Positions 40,841 to 42,751 of a stretch of 42,751 nucleotides of DNA are shown piece after piece. The translations under genes were made by a program, and so were the position numbers. How positions within the stretch are numbered: the stretch's first letter is position 1; each line of letters opens with the position of its first letter. The notes beneath the pieces were generated by a model, which was not told the DNA's origin, did not search any database, and saw only the letters and a list, made by a program, of their open reading frames with translations. Where the stretch lies: assembly GCA_937928215.1 (NCBI GenBank), contig CALFWL010000058.1, positions 1 to 42,751 of the forward strand, read 5' to 3'. Origin of the DNA: an uncultured Pirellulaceae bacterium. Lineage in GTDB: Bacteria > Planctomycetota > Planctomycetia > Pirellulales > Pirellulaceae.

Positions 40841-42751
40841 TCAGTTTGCAACGATATTCACCAGCCGGTCGGGCACCGCAATCTCTTTACGAATCGTTTT
40901 GCCTTCCAACAATGCCATGATTTTAGGGTCGGCCTTCGCGGTCGCCAACAAATCGTCCTTGGACATGCCACGCGCCACAACGATCTTGGATTTTATCTTG
41001 CCCATGATCTGAACCGGAATCTCCACCGTCGAGTCAACCGTCAACGCCTCATCGAATTTCGGCCATGCCTCGTAGGCCAGAGAATTCTCGTGACCTAGGG
41101 TGAGCCACAATTCTTCTGCAATGTGCGGAGCAAACGGCGACAGCAACAGCACAAACGATTCCATGATCGATTTGGGGCGATGGTCCTGCCGAGTGAAAAA
41201 ATTGGTGAACTCCATCATCCGAGCGATCGCCGTGTTGAAACTGAGCGATCCAATATCCTGGCTGACGGCTTTGATTGTCTTGTGCAAGGTGCGAGTCTGT
41301 TCGTCCGTCGGATCGATATCGACGACCGCTGAGTGCAAGACGGGCTGCTCTTGATCTTTGTCGATCACCATTCGCCAGACACGATCAAGAAAGTTTCGCA
41401 CTCCGCTGACGCCATTCATGCTCCACGGCTTCGACTGCTCAAGTGGCCCCATGAACATTTCATACAAGCGCAACGAGTCCGCACCGTAGTTTGAAACAAT
41501 ATCATCCGGATTGACCACGTTCCCGCGACTCTTTGACATTTTATAGGCGCGGCTGTCGATACGAATTGAAGCGTCGGATTTCAAAACGAAATTTTCGCCG
41601 TCCTTCTCGACATCGTCAGGCTCGACTTTGACCGAAGTCAACGATTCGCCAGACGGGCTGACGGGATTTCGATCTTCGTCTTCCGTGATTTGATCGACCG
41701 AGACCCAACTGCCATCCTCCGTTTGGTAGCCAGTGAACTCGACATCGCCCAGAATCATCCCTTGATTCACCAAGCGATTAAAAGGCTCGGCCGTCTGCAA
41801 ATGTCCGCGATCAAACAGCACCTTGTGCCAGAATCGGGCGTAGAGCAAATGCAGCACCGCATGCTCTGCTCCGCCGATGTACAAGTCGACGGGCATCCAT
41901 TGTTTTTCCAGTTCGGAATCAATGAAGACCTGATCGTTTTTCGGATCGATGAAACGCAGGTAGTACCAACACGAACCTGCCCATTGGGGCATCGTGTTCG
42001 TTTCACGCTGATATTTTTTGCCGTCGATGACAGGGTAGAGCCAACCGTCATCGGCTTTTTCGAGCGGCGGTTCGGGGCGACCATGAGGCTTGAAGTCTTC
42101 GATCTCAGGCAAGTCGACGGGCAAGTCAGCAGCATCGACAGCCTTCAACAGCCCGGTTTTGTTGCCTTCTTCATCAAGCTCGTGCAAGATCGGAAACGGT
42201 TCGCCCCAGAATCGTTGTCGGCTGAACAACCAGTCTCGCAGTTTGTAGTTAACCGCCTCGCTGCCAACGCCTTGTTCGCTCAAACTGATCGTTATCTTTG
42301 ATTTGAACTCATCGGTGGCGATGCCATCGTACTGCCCCGAGTTCATCGCGGTGCCTCGCCCGACAAAGCAAACCTCGCCGGCTGCCAGACGATTCAAGTC
42401 AATGTCATGATCTTTCGGAGGACTGACAACCGGAATCACTTCGATGCCAAACTGCTTTGCAAATTCAAAATCCCGAGTGTCATGCGCTGGGACGGCCATA
42501 ATGGCTCCGGTCCCGTAAGTCGCCAAAACGTAGTCGGCGATCCAAATCGGAACCGGCTTGCCATTGACCGGGTTGGTGGCGTAGCTGCCCGTGAAGACAC
42601 CCGTCTTTTTGGTTTTCTCGTCCTGCCGGTCACGATCGCTCTTGGATGCCGCGGCAGCAACGTAAGCGTCTACGTCCGATTTTTGATCGACAGTCGTCAA
42701 AGTCTCAACCGACGCGTGCTCTGGTGCGATCACCATGTAGGTGGCTCCGTA
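40841..42751 (-). CDS. leuS: Leucyl-tRNA synthetase, C-terminal part (runs off the window)
   Basis: 637 residues to the right edge; the first visible codons read [12 protein letters not shown], inside the CP1 editing domain, so the start lies outside the window. The editing-site segment [20 protein letters not shown], the KMSKS loop ([14 protein letters not shown]) and [11 protein letters not shown] are all intact. The C-terminal domain ends normally. The enzyme charges tRNA-Leu and hydrolyses mischarged products. Typical bacterial length is about 860-960 residues, so roughly a third is missing from view. Confidence 0.97.
   Translation of the reverse strand, partial: YGATYMVIAPEHASVETLTTVDQKSDVDAYVAAAASKSDRDRQDEKTKKTGVFTGSYATNPVNGKPVPIWIADYVLATYGTGAIMAVPAHDTRDFEFAKQFGIEVIPVVSPPKDHDIDLNRLAAGEVCFVGRGTAMNSGQYDGIATDEFKSKITISLSEQGVGSEAVNYKLRDWLFSRQRFWGEPFPILHELDEEGNKTGLLKAVDAADLPVDLPEIEDFKPHGRPEPPLEKADDGWLYPVIDGKKYQRETNTMPQWAGSCWYYLRFIDPKNDQVFIDSELEKQWMPVDLYIGGAEHAVLHLLYARFWHKVLFDRGHLQTAEPFNRLVNQGMILGDVEFTGYQTEDGSWVSVDQITEDEDRNPVSPSGESLTSVKVEPDDVEKDGENFVLKSDASIRIDSRAYKMSKSRGNVVNPDDIVSNYGADSLRLYEMFMGPLEQSKPWSMNGVSGVRNFLDRVWRMVIDKDQEQPVLHSAVVDIDPTDEQTRTLHKTIKAVSQDIGSLSFNTAIARMMEFTNFFTRQDHRPKSIMESFVLLLSPFAPHIAEELWLTLGHENSLAYEAWPKFDEALTVDSTVEIPVQIMGKIKSKIVVARGMSKDDLLATAKADPKIMALLEGKTIRKEIAVPDRLVNIVAN

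Overview
The window looks like part of a planctomycete chromosome, most likely from the Rhodopirellula-like Pirellulaceae. That placement is inferred from the protein character: a planctomycete-type flagellin/FliD/FliS set, a phoH-pgpH-ybeY-corC cluster, many secreted proteins of no known family, and a Bacteroidetes-type PyrC. No database search was possible. Coding density is ordinary and I see no insertion sequence, prophage, integrase, tRNA, rRNA or CRISPR array.

Left part (1-13.1 kb), flagellar and regulatory. A truncated FliK-like gene runs off the left edge on the minus strand behind a good sigma-54 promoter match (1224-1239). A 650-base gap follows. It holds a plus-strand rod-like fold ending in a strong intrinsic terminator (1398-1627), which I propose as an unannotated small RNA. 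Next come a LuxR-type regulator with a degenerate receiver, a CheY-like receiver, and a minus-strand run of genes: a membrane-anchored TPR/STN-like protein, a secreted TPR protein, a FlgN-like chaperone candidate and a receiver-less sigma-54 activator. Facing them on the plus strand are an FlgM-like anti-sigma candidate, flagellin (fliC), filament cap (fliD) and export chaperone (fliS). The likely logic is that sigma-54 and its activator drive the flagellar genes, while the FlgM-like and FlgN-like proteins couple export to expression.

Middle (13-25 kb), mainly housekeeping. On the minus strand are corC, ybeY, pgpH and phoH (RNA maturation, cyclic-di-AMP turnover and ion homeostasis), then truB with a 56-residue coiled-coil protein just upstream. 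Several secreted or membrane proteins of unknown function are interspersed. A 700-base gap with three hairpins and a near sigma-54 site precedes a DegT-type sugar aminotransferase, an SRPBCC-fold protein and trpC (TTG start).

Right part (25-42.75 kb). A membrane-anchored coiled-coil protein is followed by a minus-strand cluster of three related secreted proteins (26134-28611). These share a C-terminal domain that is itself an internal duplication, and I see this as the most distinctive protein-level novelty here. After that come pdxH, fumC, a rhomboid protease with a helical C-terminal extension, a His/Asp-rich AcpH-like protein translationally coupled to pyrC, a large HerA-like ATPase, an ArnT-like GT-C glycosyltransferase, mutY (catalytic Asp replaced by Glu) and the C-terminal part of leuS. 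A five-copy array of inverted GC-rich REP-like repeats lies between leuS and mutY.
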